A DNA stretch of 64,000 nucleotides from Mycolicibacterium phlei (GCF_001583415.1 NZ_CP014475.1:682001-746000), one strand, 5' to 3'. Numbered from the stretch's first letter, positions 1 to 12,010 are shown. Program-made: numbers and translations. The notes: generated from the sequence alone by a model not told the origin.

Positions 1-944
1 GCGCCTGGCTGAACTCCTGGCTGGACCGCGACCTCGGCATCAGCGGCCGGCTGTCGATCCGGCAGGGCAACACGATCGAGCACCGGCTGATCAGGATCGA
101 CGACCCGATCCTGCGCGTGCCGCAGCTGGCCATCCACCTGTCCGAGGACCGCAAGGCCGTCGAACTCAACCCGCAGCGCCACGTCAACGCCGTCTGGGGC
201 ACCGGGGGCGAGTCCCGCTCGTTCCTCGGCTACGTCGCCGAGCGGGCCGGGGTGGCCGCCGACGACATCCTCGGCGCCGACCTGATGACCCACGACCTCA
301 CCCCGTCGCGGCTCGTCGGCGCCGACCAGGAGCTGGTCAGCGCGCCGCGACTGGACAACCAGGCCACCTGCTACGCCGGGCTGGAGGCGTTTCTGGCCGC
401 CGAACCCGGCGCCTACCTGCCGGTGCTGGTGCTGTTCGACCACGAGGAGGTCGGCTCCCAGTCCGACCACGGCGCCCAGTCCGACCTGCTGCTGACCACG
501 CTGGAGCGCATCACCCTGGTCCAGGGCGGCGGCCGGGAGGACTTCCTGCGCCGGCTGCCCGACTCGCTGGTGGCCTCCGGTGACATGGCCCACGCCACCC
601 ACCCCAACTACCCGGACCGCCACGAGCCCGGGCACCTCATCGAGGTCAACGGCGGGCCCGTGCTCAAGGTCCAGCCCAACCTGCGCTACGCCACCGACGG
701 GCGCACCGCGGCGGCGTTCGCGCTGGCCTGCCAGCAGGCCGGGGTGCCGCTGCAGCGCTACGAGCACCGCGCCGACCTGCCGTGCGGGTCGACCGTCGGG
801 CCGATGACCGCCGCGGGCACCGGCATCCCGACCGTCGACGTCGGCGCCCCGCAGCTGGCGATGCACTCCGCCCGCGAGGTGATGGGAGCCCACGACGTCG
901 CCGCCTACGCCGCCGCGCTGCAGGCGTTCCTGTCGCCGGCGTGA
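1..944 (+). CDS. pepC: M18 family aminopeptidase, 5' end missing
   Basis: Zinc-dependent cytosolic aminopeptidase of the M18 (aspartyl aminopeptidase) family, removing N-terminal residues from peptides. The reading frame is open from the first bases of the window (an [10 protein letters not shown] stretch typical of the family), so the start lies off the left edge and the GTG at 117 is internal. Metal-ligand and catalytic motifs are present: [36 protein letters not shown] and the C-terminal MHSARE. The following VOC gene begins 15 bp after the stop. Position next to purL matches Rv0800 (pepC) in M. tuberculosis. Confidence 0.93.
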   Translation, partial: AWLNSWLDRDLGISGRLSIRQGNTIEHRLIRIDDPILRVPQLAIHLSEDRKAVELNPQRHVNAVWGTGGESRSFLGYVAERAGVAADDILGADLMTHDLTPSRLVGADQELVSAPRLDNQATCYAGLEAFLAAEPGAYLPVLVLFDHEEVGSQSDHGAQSDLLLTTLERITLVQGGGREDFLRRLPDSLVASGDMAHATHPNYPDRHEPGHLIEVNGGPVLKVQPNLRYATDGRTAAAFALACQQAGVPLQRYEHRADLPCGSTVGPMTAAGTGIPTVDVGAPQLAMHSAREVMGAHDVAAYAAALQAFLSPA

Positions 945-946
945 TC

Positions 947-952
947 TAGGGT
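947..952 (+). promoter_or_regulatory. -10 hexamer of a probable leaderless promoter (VOC gene)
   Basis: TAGGGT lies 7 nt before the ATG at 960, the spacing expected when transcription starts at the A of the start codon. No convincing -35 is visible. Confidence 0.4.
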
Positions 953-959
953 CGGGCGC

Positions 960-1313
960 ATGAGTCTCGCCGCAGTCAACATCACCTTCGACACCACCGA
1001 CCCCGACCGGCTGGCCGCCTGGTGGGCCGACGCCCTCGGCGGCCAGGTGAACGCCGTGGCGCCAGGCTTTTTCGTCACAGTCACGCTGCCCAGCGGACCC
1101 GGTGTGGCGTTCCAGAAGGTCGACGACCCGACCCCGGGCAAGAACCGCATCCATCTGGACTTCGGCGCCGACGACGTCGAGGCCGAGGTCACGCGGCTCG
1201 TCGGGCTCGGCGCCACCGAGACCGGCCGGCACAGCATCGACGACTTCAGCTGGGTGGTGCTGGCCGACCCCGACGGCAACCTGTTCTGCGTGGCGGCCGC
1301 CGACCACCCCTAG
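960..1313 (+). CDS. VOC superfamily (glyoxalase-like) protein
   Basis: A 117-residue single-domain protein with the beta-alpha-beta-beta-beta fold pattern of glyoxalase/bleomycin-resistance proteins: an N-terminal NITFDTTDPDRLAAWWADAL stretch, a central PGKNRIHLDF strand and a C-terminal VVLADPDGNLFCV strand. The family binds a metal or small ligand, but the substrate of this branch is not known. Position between pepC and purL matches Rv0801. The ATG start has a TAGGGT -10 element close upstream, so the message is probably leaderless. Confidence 0.85.
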   Translation: MSLAAVNITFDTTDPDRLAAWWADALGGQVNAVAPGFFVTVTLPSGPGVAFQKVDDPTPGKNRIHLDFGADDVEAEVTRLVGLGATETGRHSIDDFSWVVLADPDGNLFCVAAADHP

Positions 1314-1316
1314 ACT
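1311..1316 (+). promoter_or_regulatory. -10 hexamer of a probable leaderless promoter (purL)
   Basis: TAGACT sits 6 nt before the GTG start of purL at 1323, consistent with a leaderless purL message separate from the upstream gene. Confidence 0.45.
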
Positions 1317-1322
1317 GTCTGC

Positions 1323-3619
<2,297 letters not shown>

Positions 3620-3623
<4 letters not shown>

Positions 3624-5344
3624 CTGCGGGCGCTCCCACTCGAAACCCGCTATACGTCTGGGCGTGGCGCCTGCTCCGGCTCGACTTCGTCGGAATCGTC
3701 TTCGCCGCGCTGTTCTTCTGTCTGTCCCTGACCCCGTCACTGCTGCCGCGTGACTGGCTGTTCGGCGGCCTGATCGGCGGCATCAACGCCGCGATCGGCT
3801 ACGGCATCGGCGTTTTCATCGCAAAGATGGTGCGCCGCTTCGTATTACAGAACCGAACCTGGTGGCCGCCGCCGAAACGGGTGCTGTGGGCGCTCAAGAC
3901 CGTCGCGGTGGCCGGGTCCATCGCCGCCAGCGTGCTGATGCTGATCCCGGCCGCGGCCTGGCAGCGCCAGGTGTCGGCGGTGATGGAGATGGAGGGCCCC
4001 GCCACCCTGGGTTACATGCGGACCGGCGTCGTCGCGCTGGCCGTCGCCGCGGTGTGTGTGGCAACCGCCCGGGTGCTGCTGGACCTGATCAAGACGGTGG
4101 CGCGGTACTTCATCCGGCGCTGGCGGATGGACGACGAGGTGGCGCTGTTCATCGGCACCGCGATCGTCGTGGTGCTGGCCCTCACCCTGATCAACGGTGT
4201 GCTGGTGCGCGGCTTCTTCGCCGGTGCCAACCGGGTCTTTCAACCCCAGAACGCCACCACGCGACCCGGCGTCGTGCAGCCGGTGCAGCCCGAGAGATCA
4301 GGCAGCCCGGACTCTTTCGCGCCGTGGGACACCCTCGGATATCAGGGCCGCAACTTCGTGGCGACCGGGCCGCGCGCCGATGAGCTCACCGAGATCAACG
4401 GCGCCCCCGCCAAGGAACCGATCCGGGTGTACGTCGGGCTGCAGACCGCCGACACCGACGAACAGCGGATGGCGGTGCTGCTCAGCGAACTCGAACGCAC
4501 CGGCGCCTTCGACCGCGAGGTGCTGGTGATCATCCCGACCACCGGCACCGGCTGGATCAACCCGGTCGCCGCCCGCTCGATCGAATTGATGTACAACGGC
4601 GACACCGCGCTGGTCGGATCGCAGTATTCCTTTCTGCCGAGCTGGATCTCGTTCCTCGGCGACGAGGAGAAGTCGATGCGGTCCGGCCGCATGATGATCG
4701 AGGCCGTCCACGACCGCTGGCAGAAGCTCCCGCCCGAACGCCGGCCCAAGCTCATGCTCTACGGCGAGAGCCTGGGCTCGATGGCCGGCCAGGGTGCCTT
4801 CGGCTGGCTGCCCGACATCTCCCGGATGGGCTTCTCGTCGGTGCTGTGGGTCGGCCCGCCCAACGCCAGCCCGCTGTGGAAGGCCATCACCCAACGCCGC
4901 GACCCGGGCACCCCGGAGGTGGCGCCGCGCTACGACAACGGCCGCACCGTCCGGTTCTCGCAGGGCACCGACTCCGAGCAGATCCACCAGGACACCAAGG
5001 AGCCGTGGGAGGGCACCCGCGTGCTGTTCCTGCAGCACCCGTCGGACCCGATCGTGTGGTGGTCGACGGATCTGCTGTTCACCAAGCCGGACTGGCTGCG
5101 CGAACCGCCCGGCCGCGACCGCACCGCGTCCATGCGCTGGTATCCGATCATCACGTTCTGGCAGGTCGCCGCCGACATCACCAACGCCAGCTCGGTCCCG
5201 GGCGGGCACGGCCACAACTACGGCGACTACGTGCTCGACGGGTGGGCGGCCGTCGCGCCCCCGGACGGCTGGACCCGCGAGGACACCGAACGCATCCGCA
5301 TCGCGCTGAAGAAGACCGAAGCCGAGGACGGGCCCGAATACTGA
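3620..5344 (+). CDS. membrane-anchored alpha/beta-hydrolase (Abhydrolase_9 type)
   Basis: A 574-residue protein with an N-terminal multi-span membrane domain (hydrophobic segments near residues 15-35, 45-60, 95-120, 140-165 and 185-210) followed by a hydrolase domain containing the nucleophile elbow LYGESLGSM. This layout matches the Abhydrolase_9_N / Abhydrolase_9 families, whose substrate is not established. The GTG start at 3620 overlaps the purL stop by 4 bp, and the stop overlaps the next ATG, so the gene sits inside a translationally coupled string. Upstream extension of the frame into purL is rejected because purL is clearly coding there. Confidence 0.87.
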
Positions 5345-5967
5345 TGGAACGCAAGAAGATCCGTGCGATCGCCATCGCCGCGGCGCTGGTGGGGTGGAGT
5401 TTCGTCGCACCCCGGGTCCGGTTCCGCCCGATCCCCAACGCGGCGCTGGGCACCGCGCTGTACGCCGCTGCCCGCCCGCGGGTGGGGCTGCGCCCGCCCG
5501 CGCTGTGGTCCGGGCTGCGTCACGGTCTGGCCGCGGGCGGTGTGCTGGCGGCCGGCGTCGTGGCGAGCGCGCTGATCCCGTCGGTGCGCGGCGGGATGGC
5601 CACCCGTGAGCTGCCCGAGCACCCGCTGCGCTGGATGCTGTTCGACATCCCGGTGGGCACCGTGTGGCCCGAGGAGGTGGCCTACCGGGCGACGCTGGGC
5701 AGTTCGGCCGAGGCCGCGTTCCCGGGCGTCGGGGGCAGGCTGCTGCAGGCGGTGGCGTTCGGGCTGTGGCACATCATGGACGCGCGCATCACCCGCAACC
5801 CGGTGCTGGGCACCGTGGTGTTCACCGGGGTCGGCGGGTGGCTGTTCGGCTGGCTGTACGCGCGCTCGGGCAGCCTGCTGGCGCCGATGCTGGCCCACCT
5901 CGCGGTCAACGAATCGGCCGCACTGGCCGCCGTGGTGGTGCAGCGCCGCCTAAAGTCCCGACCATGA
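5344..5967 (+). CDS. CPBP family intramembrane protease
   Basis: A 207-residue integral membrane protein of the CPBP (CAAX protease and bacteriocin-processing; Rce1-like) family. The signature glutamates occur in WPEEVAYRA (EExxxR), with the second motif GLWHIMDA and a third in HLAVNESAAL. These are the catalytic or metal/water-binding motifs of intramembrane glutamic proteases. The substrate is unknown. Its ATG shares bases with the stop of the hydrolase gene, and its own stop overlaps the SDR gene (ATGA). Position after purL resembles Rv0804. Confidence 0.85.
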   Translation: MERKKIRAIAIAAALVGWSFVAPRVRFRPIPNAALGTALYAAARPRVGLRPPALWSGLRHGLAAGGVLAAGVVASALIPSVRGGMATRELPEHPLRWMLFDIPVGTVWPEEVAYRATLGSSAEAAFPGVGGRLLQAVAFGLWHIMDARITRNPVLGTVVFTGVGGWLFGWLYARSGSLLAPMLAHLAVNESAALAAVVVQRRLKSRP

Positions 5968-6734
5968 CCCGTGCGTATGTGGTGACCGGCGCGTCGTCGG
6001 GCATCGGGCTGGCGACCGTGCGCCGACTGCTGAACAGCGGCGGCACCGTCGTCGGCGCCGACATCGCCCCGCCGCCAGACGATCTCGGTGACCGGTTCAG
6101 CTTCGTGTCCGCCGACGTGACCGACGAGGCCGCCGTCGGCGCGGTGTTCGCCGCGGTGCCCGGCCGGCTCGACGGTGTCGTGCACTGCGCCGGGGTGGCA
6201 GGCGGCGGGCCCGTGCACCTGCTGGAGCGCACCGAGTGGGACCGGGTGATCGGGGTGAACCTCACCGGCACCTTCCTGGTCGCCAAGGCCGCGCTGGCGC
6301 GGATGATCGAACAGACCCGCGTCGACGGCGAGCGCGGGTCGATCGTGACGCTGGCCAGCGTCGAGGGACTGGAGGGCACCGCGGGCGGCAGCAGCTACAA
6401 CGCCGCCAAGGGCGGGGTGGTGCTGCTGACCAAGAACATCGCGCTGGACTACGGCCCCAGCGGGATCCGCGCCAACGCGATCTGCCCCGGGTTCATCGAC
6501 ACCCCGATGCTCGAGAGCGTCATGGGGCTCGAGGGCATGGCCGAACCGCTGCGCTCGATCACCGCCGAGCACGCGTTGCAACGGCGGGGCCGCCCCGACG
6601 AGATCGCCGCGGTGGCAGCGTTTCTCGTCTCGGCGGACGCCTCGTTCGTGACCGGTCAGGCGATCGCGGTGGACGGCGGATACACTGCGGGCCGCGACCA
6701 CGGGGTGGTCAAGATGTTCGGATTCCCCACCTGA
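5964..6734 (+). CDS. SDR family NAD(P)-dependent oxidoreductase
   Basis: A classical short-chain dehydrogenase/reductase of 256 residues. TGASSGIG near the N-terminus binds the dinucleotide, HCAG(V) stands in for NNAG, and the catalytic Tyr and Lys are in SSYNAAKGG. The C-terminal RxxxPDEIAAVAAFLVSADASFVTGQ pattern closes the fold. An acidic residue after the second strand (GADIAPP) suggests NAD preference. The ATG at 5964 overlaps the CPBP stop by 4 bp. Substrate not predictable. Confidence 0.9.
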   Translation: MTRAYVVTGASSGIGLATVRRLLNSGGTVVGADIAPPPDDLGDRFSFVSADVTDEAAVGAVFAAVPGRLDGVVHCAGVAGGGPVHLLERTEWDRVIGVNLTGTFLVAKAALARMIEQTRVDGERGSIVTLASVEGLEGTAGGSSYNAAKGGVVLLTKNIALDYGPSGIRANAICPGFIDTPMLESVMGLEGMAEPLRSITAEHALQRRGRPDEIAAVAAFLVSADASFVTGQAIAVDGGYTAGRDHGVVKMFGFPT

Positions 6735-6738
6735 TCCC

Positions 6739-7125
6739 ATGCCGCCAAGACGAACCGCCGACCCGCAGCAGACCCGCGCCGCCGTGCTGGCGGTCGCCGA
6801 CTGGCTGCGTGACGACCAGCAACCCGAACCGGCCCGCGCCGAACTCGCCGAGGCGGTCCGGTTGACCGCGCGCACCCTGGCCGCCGTCGCACCCGGCGCC
6901 AGCGTCGAGGTCCGCATCCCGCCGTTCGCCGCCGTGCAGTGCATCGAGGGTCCCGCGCACCGCCGCGGCAACCCGCCCAACGTCGTGGAGACCGATCCGC
7001 GCACCTGGCTGCTGCTGGCCACCGGTCTGCTGACCCTCGACGACGCCGCCGACCGGGTGACGCTGTCGGGGGCGCGGGCACCCGAGATCGGGGCGTGGCT
7101 GCCACTGGTCGGCATCGATGGTTAG
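6739..7125 (+). CDS. sterol-carrier-like small protein (Rv0807 type)
   Basis: A 128-residue cytosolic protein starting MPPRRTADPQQTR. The core is one compact domain with RIPPFAAVQCIEG and GNPPNVVETDPRTWLLLATG. It resembles the mycobacterial family annotated as sterol-carrier-like next to purF (Rv0807). It begins 4 bp after the SDR stop and precedes purF by 210 bp. The exact function is unknown. Confidence 0.8.
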   Translation: MPPRRTADPQQTRAAVLAVADWLRDDQQPEPARAELAEAVRLTARTLAAVAPGASVEVRIPPFAAVQCIEGPAHRRGNPPNVVETDPRTWLLLATGLLTLDDAADRVTLSGARAPEIGAWLPLVGIDG

Positions 7126-7281
7126 TTTGGCCACACCCACCCCCTGTGATTTCGGTGCACCACCGATCGCTCACCGGCCGTCACTGCATCGAAATCGCAG
7201 GTAGTAGGCGTGGGGCGGCGGTGCGGGCGGGCCGTGGCGCAGATCTCGGCACACCGCGGCAAGCATTGGGTGTACAGCCCG

Positions 7282-7299
7282 GTCAGTACGTAGACTGAC
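7282..7299 (+). promoter_or_regulatory. promoter and imperfect palindrome upstream of purF
   Basis: The 210-bp gap before purF holds GTCAGT-ACGTAG-ACTGAC, a 6-6-6 inverted repeat that covers a good -10 hexamer TAGACT (7291-7296). A weak -35 candidate, TTGGGT, is at 7266-7271. An operator over the -10 would fit repression of purF, but no regulator is identified. Confidence 0.35.
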
Positions 7300-7335
7300 G
7301 TCGACTACCCACCTCGCCCCGGGAGCAGCCATAAC

Positions 7336-8910
7336 GTGACCGGCCCCGCTGAGTCCGACGCCTCTGTAGGCGACGCTTATCAAGAACCCCGCGAAGAATG
7401 TGGCGTATTCGGCGTCTGGGCGCCGGGTGAAGAGGTCGCCAAACTCACCTACTACGGCCTCTACGCACTGCAGCACCGCGGCCAGGAGGCGGCGGGTATC
7501 GCCGTCGCCGACGGATCGCAGGTGCTTGTGTTCAAGGACCTCGGTCTGGTCAGCCAGGTGTTCGACGAACAGACGCTGGCCGCGATGCAGGGCCACGTCG
7601 CCGTCGGGCATTGCCGCTACTCCACCAGCGGCTCCACCACGTGGGAGAACGCCCAGCCGGTGTTCCGCAACACCGCGGCGGGCACCGGCGTCGCGCTGGG
7701 CCACAACGGCAACCTGGTCAACGGCGCCGAGCTGGCCGGCCGCGCCCGCGAGGCCGGCCTGTTGGAGAACCACGGCGGACCGACCGCGACCACCGACTCC
7801 GACATCCTGGGCGCGCTGCTCGCCCACGGCGCGGCCGACGCGACGCTCGAGCAGGCGGCGCTGGAACTGCTGCCGACCGTGCGCGGCGCGTTCTGCCTGA
7901 CCTTCATGGACGAGAACACCCTGTACGCGGCGCGCGACCCGTACGGGGTGCGGCCGCTGTCGCTGGGCCGGCTGGACCGCGGCTGGGTGGTCGCCTCGGA
8001 GACCGCCGCGCTCGACATCGTCGGCGCCTCCTTCGTCCGGGACATCGAGCCCGGCGAACTGCTGGCCATCGACGCCGACGGGGTGCGCTCCACCCGGTTC
8101 GCCAACCCGGAGCCCAAGGGCTGCGTGTTCGAGTACGTCTACCTGGCCCGGCCCGACAGCACGCTGGTCGGCCGGTCGGTGCACGCCACCCGCGTCGACA
8201 TCGGCCGCAGGCTGGCCCGCGAGAAGCCCGTCGAGGCGGACCTGGTGATCGGCGTGCCCGAGTCGGGCACCCCCGCCGCCGTCGGCTACGCCCAGGAGTC
8301 CGGCATCCCGTTCGGCCAGGGCCTGATGAAGAACGCCTACGTCGGGCGCACCTTCATCCAGCCGTCGCAGACCATTCGCCAGCTCGGCATCCGGCTCAAG
8401 CTCAACCCGCTCAAGGAGGTCATCCGCGGTAAGCGGCTGATCGTCGTCGACGACTCGATCGTGCGCGGCAACACGCAGCGGGCGCTGGTGCGGATGCTGC
8501 GAGAGGCCGGCGCCGTCGAGGTGCACGTGCGCATCGCGTCGCCGCCGGTGAAGTGGCCGTGCTTCTACGGCATCGACTTCGCCACCCCGGCCGAGCTGAT
8601 CGCCAACGCGGTCGACAACCCTGACGAGATGGTCGAGGCGGTGCGCCACGCCATCGGCGCGGACTCGCTGGGCTACATCTCGAAACAGGGCATGATCGCC
8701 GCCACCGAACAGCCCGCCTCGCGGCTGTGCTCGGCGTGCTTCGACGGCAACTATCCGATCGAGCTGCCGGGCGAATCGGCGTTGGGCAAGAACGTGATTG
8801 AGCACATGCTTGCTTCCGCGCACGCGAGGAGCGAGGTGGATCCCGCGGCCAAGACCGGGATCCCGGTGCAGGCCGACAACGACAACGCCTCGGCGCTGCG
8901 TCGCCCCTGA
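7336..8910 (+). CDS. purF: amidophosphoribosyltransferase PurF
   Basis: First committed enzyme of purine synthesis: PRPP + glutamine to 5-phosphoribosylamine. The 524 residues contain the class II glutaminase domain beginning EECGVFGVW; the nucleophilic Cys follows a short propeptide normally removed. Glutaminase motifs are HCRYSTSGS and LGHNGNLVN. The C-terminal phosphoribosyltransferase domain carries the PRPP loop LIVVDDSIVRGNT, and Cys residues near CSACFDGNYP are compatible with the Fe-S cluster of this subfamily. GTG start at 7336. The feedback-regulated step would be expected to have its own promoter in the preceding gap. Confidence 0.98.
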   Translation: MTGPAESDASVGDAYQEPREECGVFGVWAPGEEVAKLTYYGLYALQHRGQEAAGIAVADGSQVLVFKDLGLVSQVFDEQTLAAMQGHVAVGHCRYSTSGSTTWENAQPVFRNTAAGTGVALGHNGNLVNGAELAGRAREAGLLENHGGPTATTDSDILGALLAHGAADATLEQAALELLPTVRGAFCLTFMDENTLYAARDPYGVRPLSLGRLDRGWVVASETAALDIVGASFVRDIEPGELLAIDADGVRSTRFANPEPKGCVFEYVYLARPDSTLVGRSVHATRVDIGRRLAREKPVEADLVIGVPESGTPAAVGYAQESGIPFGQGLMKNAYVGRTFIQPSQTIRQLGIRLKLNPLKEVIRGKRLIVVDDSIVRGNTQRALVRMLREAGAVEVHVRIASPPVKWPCFYGIDFATPAELIANAVDNPDEMVEAVRHAIGADSLGYISKQGMIAATEQPASRLCSACFDGNYPIELPGESALGKNVIEHMLASAHARSEVDPAAKTGIPVQADNDNASALRRP

Positions 8911-8911
8911 C

Positions 8912-9868
8912 TCAACGCCCCACGTGCGCCCACTGCGGATCGCTGGGCAGCGGCCCGGTGCGCAGCGCCTCGGCCACCGCGTCGCGGTAGTTCCGCAGCC
9001 CGCCGGGCGGCGGCGCGATCACCGTGTCGACGTCGTGGTCAGCCATCACCGCGTCGCACTCCAGTGACTCCACCAGCGGCCGCGCCAGCCCCGGCGGCAT
9101 CGGCGTCACCAGCCCGATCCACCAGCTCGCGATCGTCGGCGTGAGCCACGGCAGGACGACGATCGTGCGGCGGCGCAGTCCGGCCACCTGCGCGTAGATC
9201 TGCATGGCCTCGCCGTACTCGAACACGTCGGGCCCGCCGATGTCCCAGGCGCGCGACGACGGCACCGGCGCGGACGCGGCCTCGGCCAGGTAGTGCAGCG
9301 CGTCGTCGATGGCGATCGGCTGGATCCGGTTGTGCACCCACTTCGGTGTCGTCATCACCGGCAGCCGGTTGGTCAGGTGCCGGATCATCTCGAATGACGC
9401 TGAGCCCGAACCGATCACGATCCCGGCCTGCAGCACGACGGCCTCGATGCCGGAGTCGATCAGGATGTCGCCGACGGCGGCGCGCGACCGCAGGTGCGGG
9501 GACAGCTCGGTGCCCGCCGGGTGCAGGCCGCCCAGGTACACGATGCGGCGGACGCCGGCGGCGCGGGCCGCGGCCACCACGTTGCGCGCCGATGCGGCCT
9601 CCTCCGCGACGAAGTCGTCGGAGCTGCCCATCGAGTGCACCAGGTAGTAGACGACGTCGACGCCGTCGCACGCGTCGCGCAGCGACTCGGGGTCGCCGAG
9701 GTCGCCGCGGACCACCTCGACCCGGTCCCGCCACGGCACGCCGTCGAGCTTGGACGGGGTGCGGGCCAGCGCCCGCACGGCGATGCCGCGGTCGAGCAGG
9801 GCGGGGATGAGCCGGCCGCCGATGTAGCCGGTCGCCCCGGTCACCAGGCAGCGGATGGTGTCAGACAC
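8912..9868 (-). CDS. NAD(P)-binding epimerase-like protein lacking the usual C-terminal domain
   Basis: An atypical/extended SDR protein of 318 residues with the Rossmann motif VTGATGYIGGRL at the N-terminus and GLHP in the active-site strand. Related mycobacterial proteins run to about 480-500 residues with a C-terminal DUF2867-type domain. This copy stops at GPLPSDPQWAHVGR, which is where that domain would begin. It is convergent with purF, whose stop is 1 bp away. The substrate is unknown. Either a genuine short family member or a gene shortened by loss of its 3' half. Confidence 0.8.
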   Translation of the reverse strand: MSDTIRCLVTGATGYIGGRLIPALLDRGIAVRALARTPSKLDGVPWRDRVEVVRGDLGDPESLRDACDGVDVVYYLVHSMGSSDDFVAEEAASARNVVAAARAAGVRRIVYLGGLHPAGTELSPHLRSRAAVGDILIDSGIEAVVLQAGIVIGSGSASFEMIRHLTNRLPVMTTPKWVHNRIQPIAIDDALHYLAEAASAPVPSSRAWDIGGPDVFEYGEAMQIYAQVAGLRRRTIVVLPWLTPTIASWWIGLVTPMPPGLARPLVESLECDAVMADHDVDTVIAPPPGGLRNYRDAVAEALRTGPLPSDPQWAHVGR

Positions 9869-9893
9869 CCCCGTGGGATCGCCGGTTTACCGG

Positions 9894-11423
9894 TCAGGCA
9901 AACCCCGCGGCTCCGGTGGCGGTCGGCGCGGCGGGGACCGCCTCGTCGAAGACATGGTCGGCGGCGTCGAAGCGGCTCATCAGGCGGCGGTAGTCGCAGG
10001 TGTAGCGCGGCCACATCACCGAGTTACGGCCGGTGGAGTCCAGATACCAGCTGGAGCACCCGCCGGAGTTCCACACCGTGCGGTCCAGATCCGGGTCCAG
10101 CTCCGCGTTGTAGCGGTCCTGCGCCTGCTGGGTGACCTCGAACGTGCGGTGGCCCCGCAGGGTCAGCTCGGTCAGGGCGGCGCTGATGTAGTGGGCCTGC
10201 GGTTCGAGCATCAACACGATCGAGCTGTGCCCGAGGTTGGTGTTGGGGCCGTACATGAAGAACAGGTTCGGGAAACCGTGCACCTCCACACCGCGGTAGG
10301 CGCGCGGCGAGCCCGCCCACACCTGTGCCAGCGTGCGGCCGTGGCGGCCGGTCACCACCTTGGCGATGGGCGGTTCGGTGGGGGTGAACCCGGTCGCGAA
10401 GATCACCGTGTCGACGCGGTGCTCGTGGCCGTCGGCGTCGACCACCCCGTGTTCGGTGAACCGCGACAGCGCACCCGCGACCGTGACGTTGTCCCGTTGC
10501 AGGGCCGGATACCACTTGTTGCTCAACAGGATTCGCTTGCACCCGATGGTGTAGCCGGGGATCAGTCTGCGCCGCAGCTGCGGGTCGCGGACCTGCACGC
10601 GCAGCAGGGTCAGCGCCACGGCGCGGACCACCGGCAGCAGCCAGGGCATGCGGGCCATGAACACCACGAAGGACTCGCGGTGGGCCCACACCAGGCGTCG
10701 CATCAGGCGGTGCACCGCCGGGAAGCGGCGGTACACGCCGCGCTCCAGCGGGCTGATGGTGCGGTCCAGGCGCGGCAGGATCCAGGCCGGGGTGCGTTGC
10801 AGCACGGTTAGATGCTCGACCTGCCCGGCGATCTCCGGGACGATCTGGATGGCTGAGGCCCCGGTGCCCACCACGGCGACCCGCCGGCCGCGCAGGTCCT
10901 GGGTGTGGTCCCATTTGGCGGAGTGGAATGTGGTGCCGGTGAAGTCCTCGGCGCCGGGTACCGCGGGCACCCCCGGCTCGGACAGCGCGCCGGGCGCGGC
11001 CACCAGGAAGCGGCAGCGCAGACGCCCGCACGTCGTGTCGACCTCCCACTCGGCGGCGTCGGCGTCCCAGCGGGCGGCGGTCAGCGCACAGTTGTAGCGG
11101 ATCCGGTCGGCGAACCGGGCGGCCACCGACCGCAGGTAGTCGTGGATCTCGTGCTGGCGTCCGAAGGTGTGCGACCAGTCCGGGTTGGGCGCGAACGACA
11201 GCGAGTACAGCGACGTCGGCACATCGCAGGCGGCGCCCGGGTAGTCGTTGTCGCGCCACACGCCGCCGGGTCCGTCGGCGCGCTCGATGGCCAGCGTGCG
11301 CAGCCCGGGGTGGTCGATGGTCAGCCGGTGCAGGGCGGCCAGGCCACCGAAGCCGACGCCGACGACGAGCACGTCGACGTGCGCGGGCAGGGCGGGGCTG
11401 GACTCAGGGCAGGTGTCAGTCAT
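9894..11423 (-). CDS. flavin-containing (Baeyer-Villiger-type) monooxygenase
   Basis: A 509-residue FAD/NADPH monooxygenase. An N-terminal FAD-binding GVGFGGL motif, the Baeyer-Villiger fingerprint-like FTGTTFHSAKWD, a central NADPH-binding VVGTGAS and the C-terminal FATGFTPTEPP are all visible. The family inserts oxygen into ketones or oxygenates soft heteroatoms; the substrate here is unknown. The start overlaps the end of the upstream TetR gene by 8 bp, so the two are translationally coupled and the TetR protein very likely controls it. Confidence 0.9.
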   Translation of the reverse strand: MTDTCPESSPALPAHVDVLVVGVGFGGLAALHRLTIDHPGLRTLAIERADGPGGVWRDNDYPGAACDVPTSLYSLSFAPNPDWSHTFGRQHEIHDYLRSVAARFADRIRYNCALTAARWDADAAEWEVDTTCGRLRCRFLVAAPGALSEPGVPAVPGAEDFTGTTFHSAKWDHTQDLRGRRVAVVGTGASAIQIVPEIAGQVEHLTVLQRTPAWILPRLDRTISPLERGVYRRFPAVHRLMRRLVWAHRESFVVFMARMPWLLPVVRAVALTLLRVQVRDPQLRRRLIPGYTIGCKRILLSNKWYPALQRDNVTVAGALSRFTEHGVVDADGHEHRVDTVIFATGFTPTEPPIAKVVTGRHGRTLAQVWAGSPRAYRGVEVHGFPNLFFMYGPNTNLGHSSIVLMLEPQAHYISAALTELTLRGHRTFEVTQQAQDRYNAELDPDLDRTVWNSGGCSSWYLDSTGRNSVMWPRYTCDYRRLMSRFDAADHVFDEAVPAAPTATGAAGFA

Positions 11424-11988
11424 GGCGCATCAGGTCCTTCCAGACGGGCAGAAGTCGTTCGATGAGGGCGCGGTCGGCCTCCGGGCTGCGCAGGATGCGG
11501 GAAACCGCCAGACCGCGGGCCAGTTCGATGGACAGTTCGAGTTCGGTGGGGTGGTAGCGGTCGCCGAGCAGTTCGTTGCAGGCGACGGCCAGTGCGTCGT
11601 TGACCTTGCGCTCCAGCGGGATCAGCGCGGTGCGCAGGCTCTCGTCGGTGCGGGCGGCCACCCACAGTTCCAGTGCGGCCTCGAACAGTGGGCCGCTGAA
11701 CGCCTCGACGAGGATCTCGAGATCCTCGTCGCCGGTGCGCGGGCGCGACAGGATCTCCTCGAGGCGCTGCTCGACGAGATGGCTGACGGCCGCCACCACC
11801 AGCGACTCCCGGGTGGGGAAGTGGTGCAGCAGGGCGCCGCGGGACACCCCGGCCCGGCGGTTGACCTCCTGGGTCGTGGTGGCCCGGTAGCCGAGTTCCA
11901 GCAGGGTCTCGACGGTGGCGTCGAGGATGCGTCCGCGGGTGGCCGCGGTGCGTTCGGCCTGAGTGCGCCGGCCGGTGTTCTCGGTCAC
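11416..11988 (-). CDS. TetR family regulator of the monooxygenase
   Basis: A 190-residue regulator. N-terminal helix-turn-helix with TTQEVNRRAGVSRGALLHHFPTR, followed by a helical ligand domain. The GTG start at 11988 is chosen because the frame further upstream runs through the divergent purM gene and because a perfect palindrome lies 23 bp before it. It overlaps the monooxygenase by 8 bp. It probably represses its own two-gene operon until a ligand (likely a ketone or hydrophobic substrate) binds; that role is inferred from arrangement. Confidence 0.88.
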   Translation of the reverse strand: MTENTGRRTQAERTAATRGRILDATVETLLELGYRATTTQEVNRRAGVSRGALLHHFPTRESLVVAAVSHLVEQRLEEILSRPRTGDEDLEILVEAFSGPLFEAALELWVAARTDESLRTALIPLERKVNDALAVACNELLGDRYHPTELELSIELARGLAVSRILRSPEADRALIERLLPVWKDLMRHD

Positions 11989-12010
11989 AGTGACGATCGT
12001 AACATAAAAA

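Noticed and set aside
7171..8823. 550-codon minus-strand frame opposite purF
   Set aside because: Shadow of purF; no start signals or motifs.
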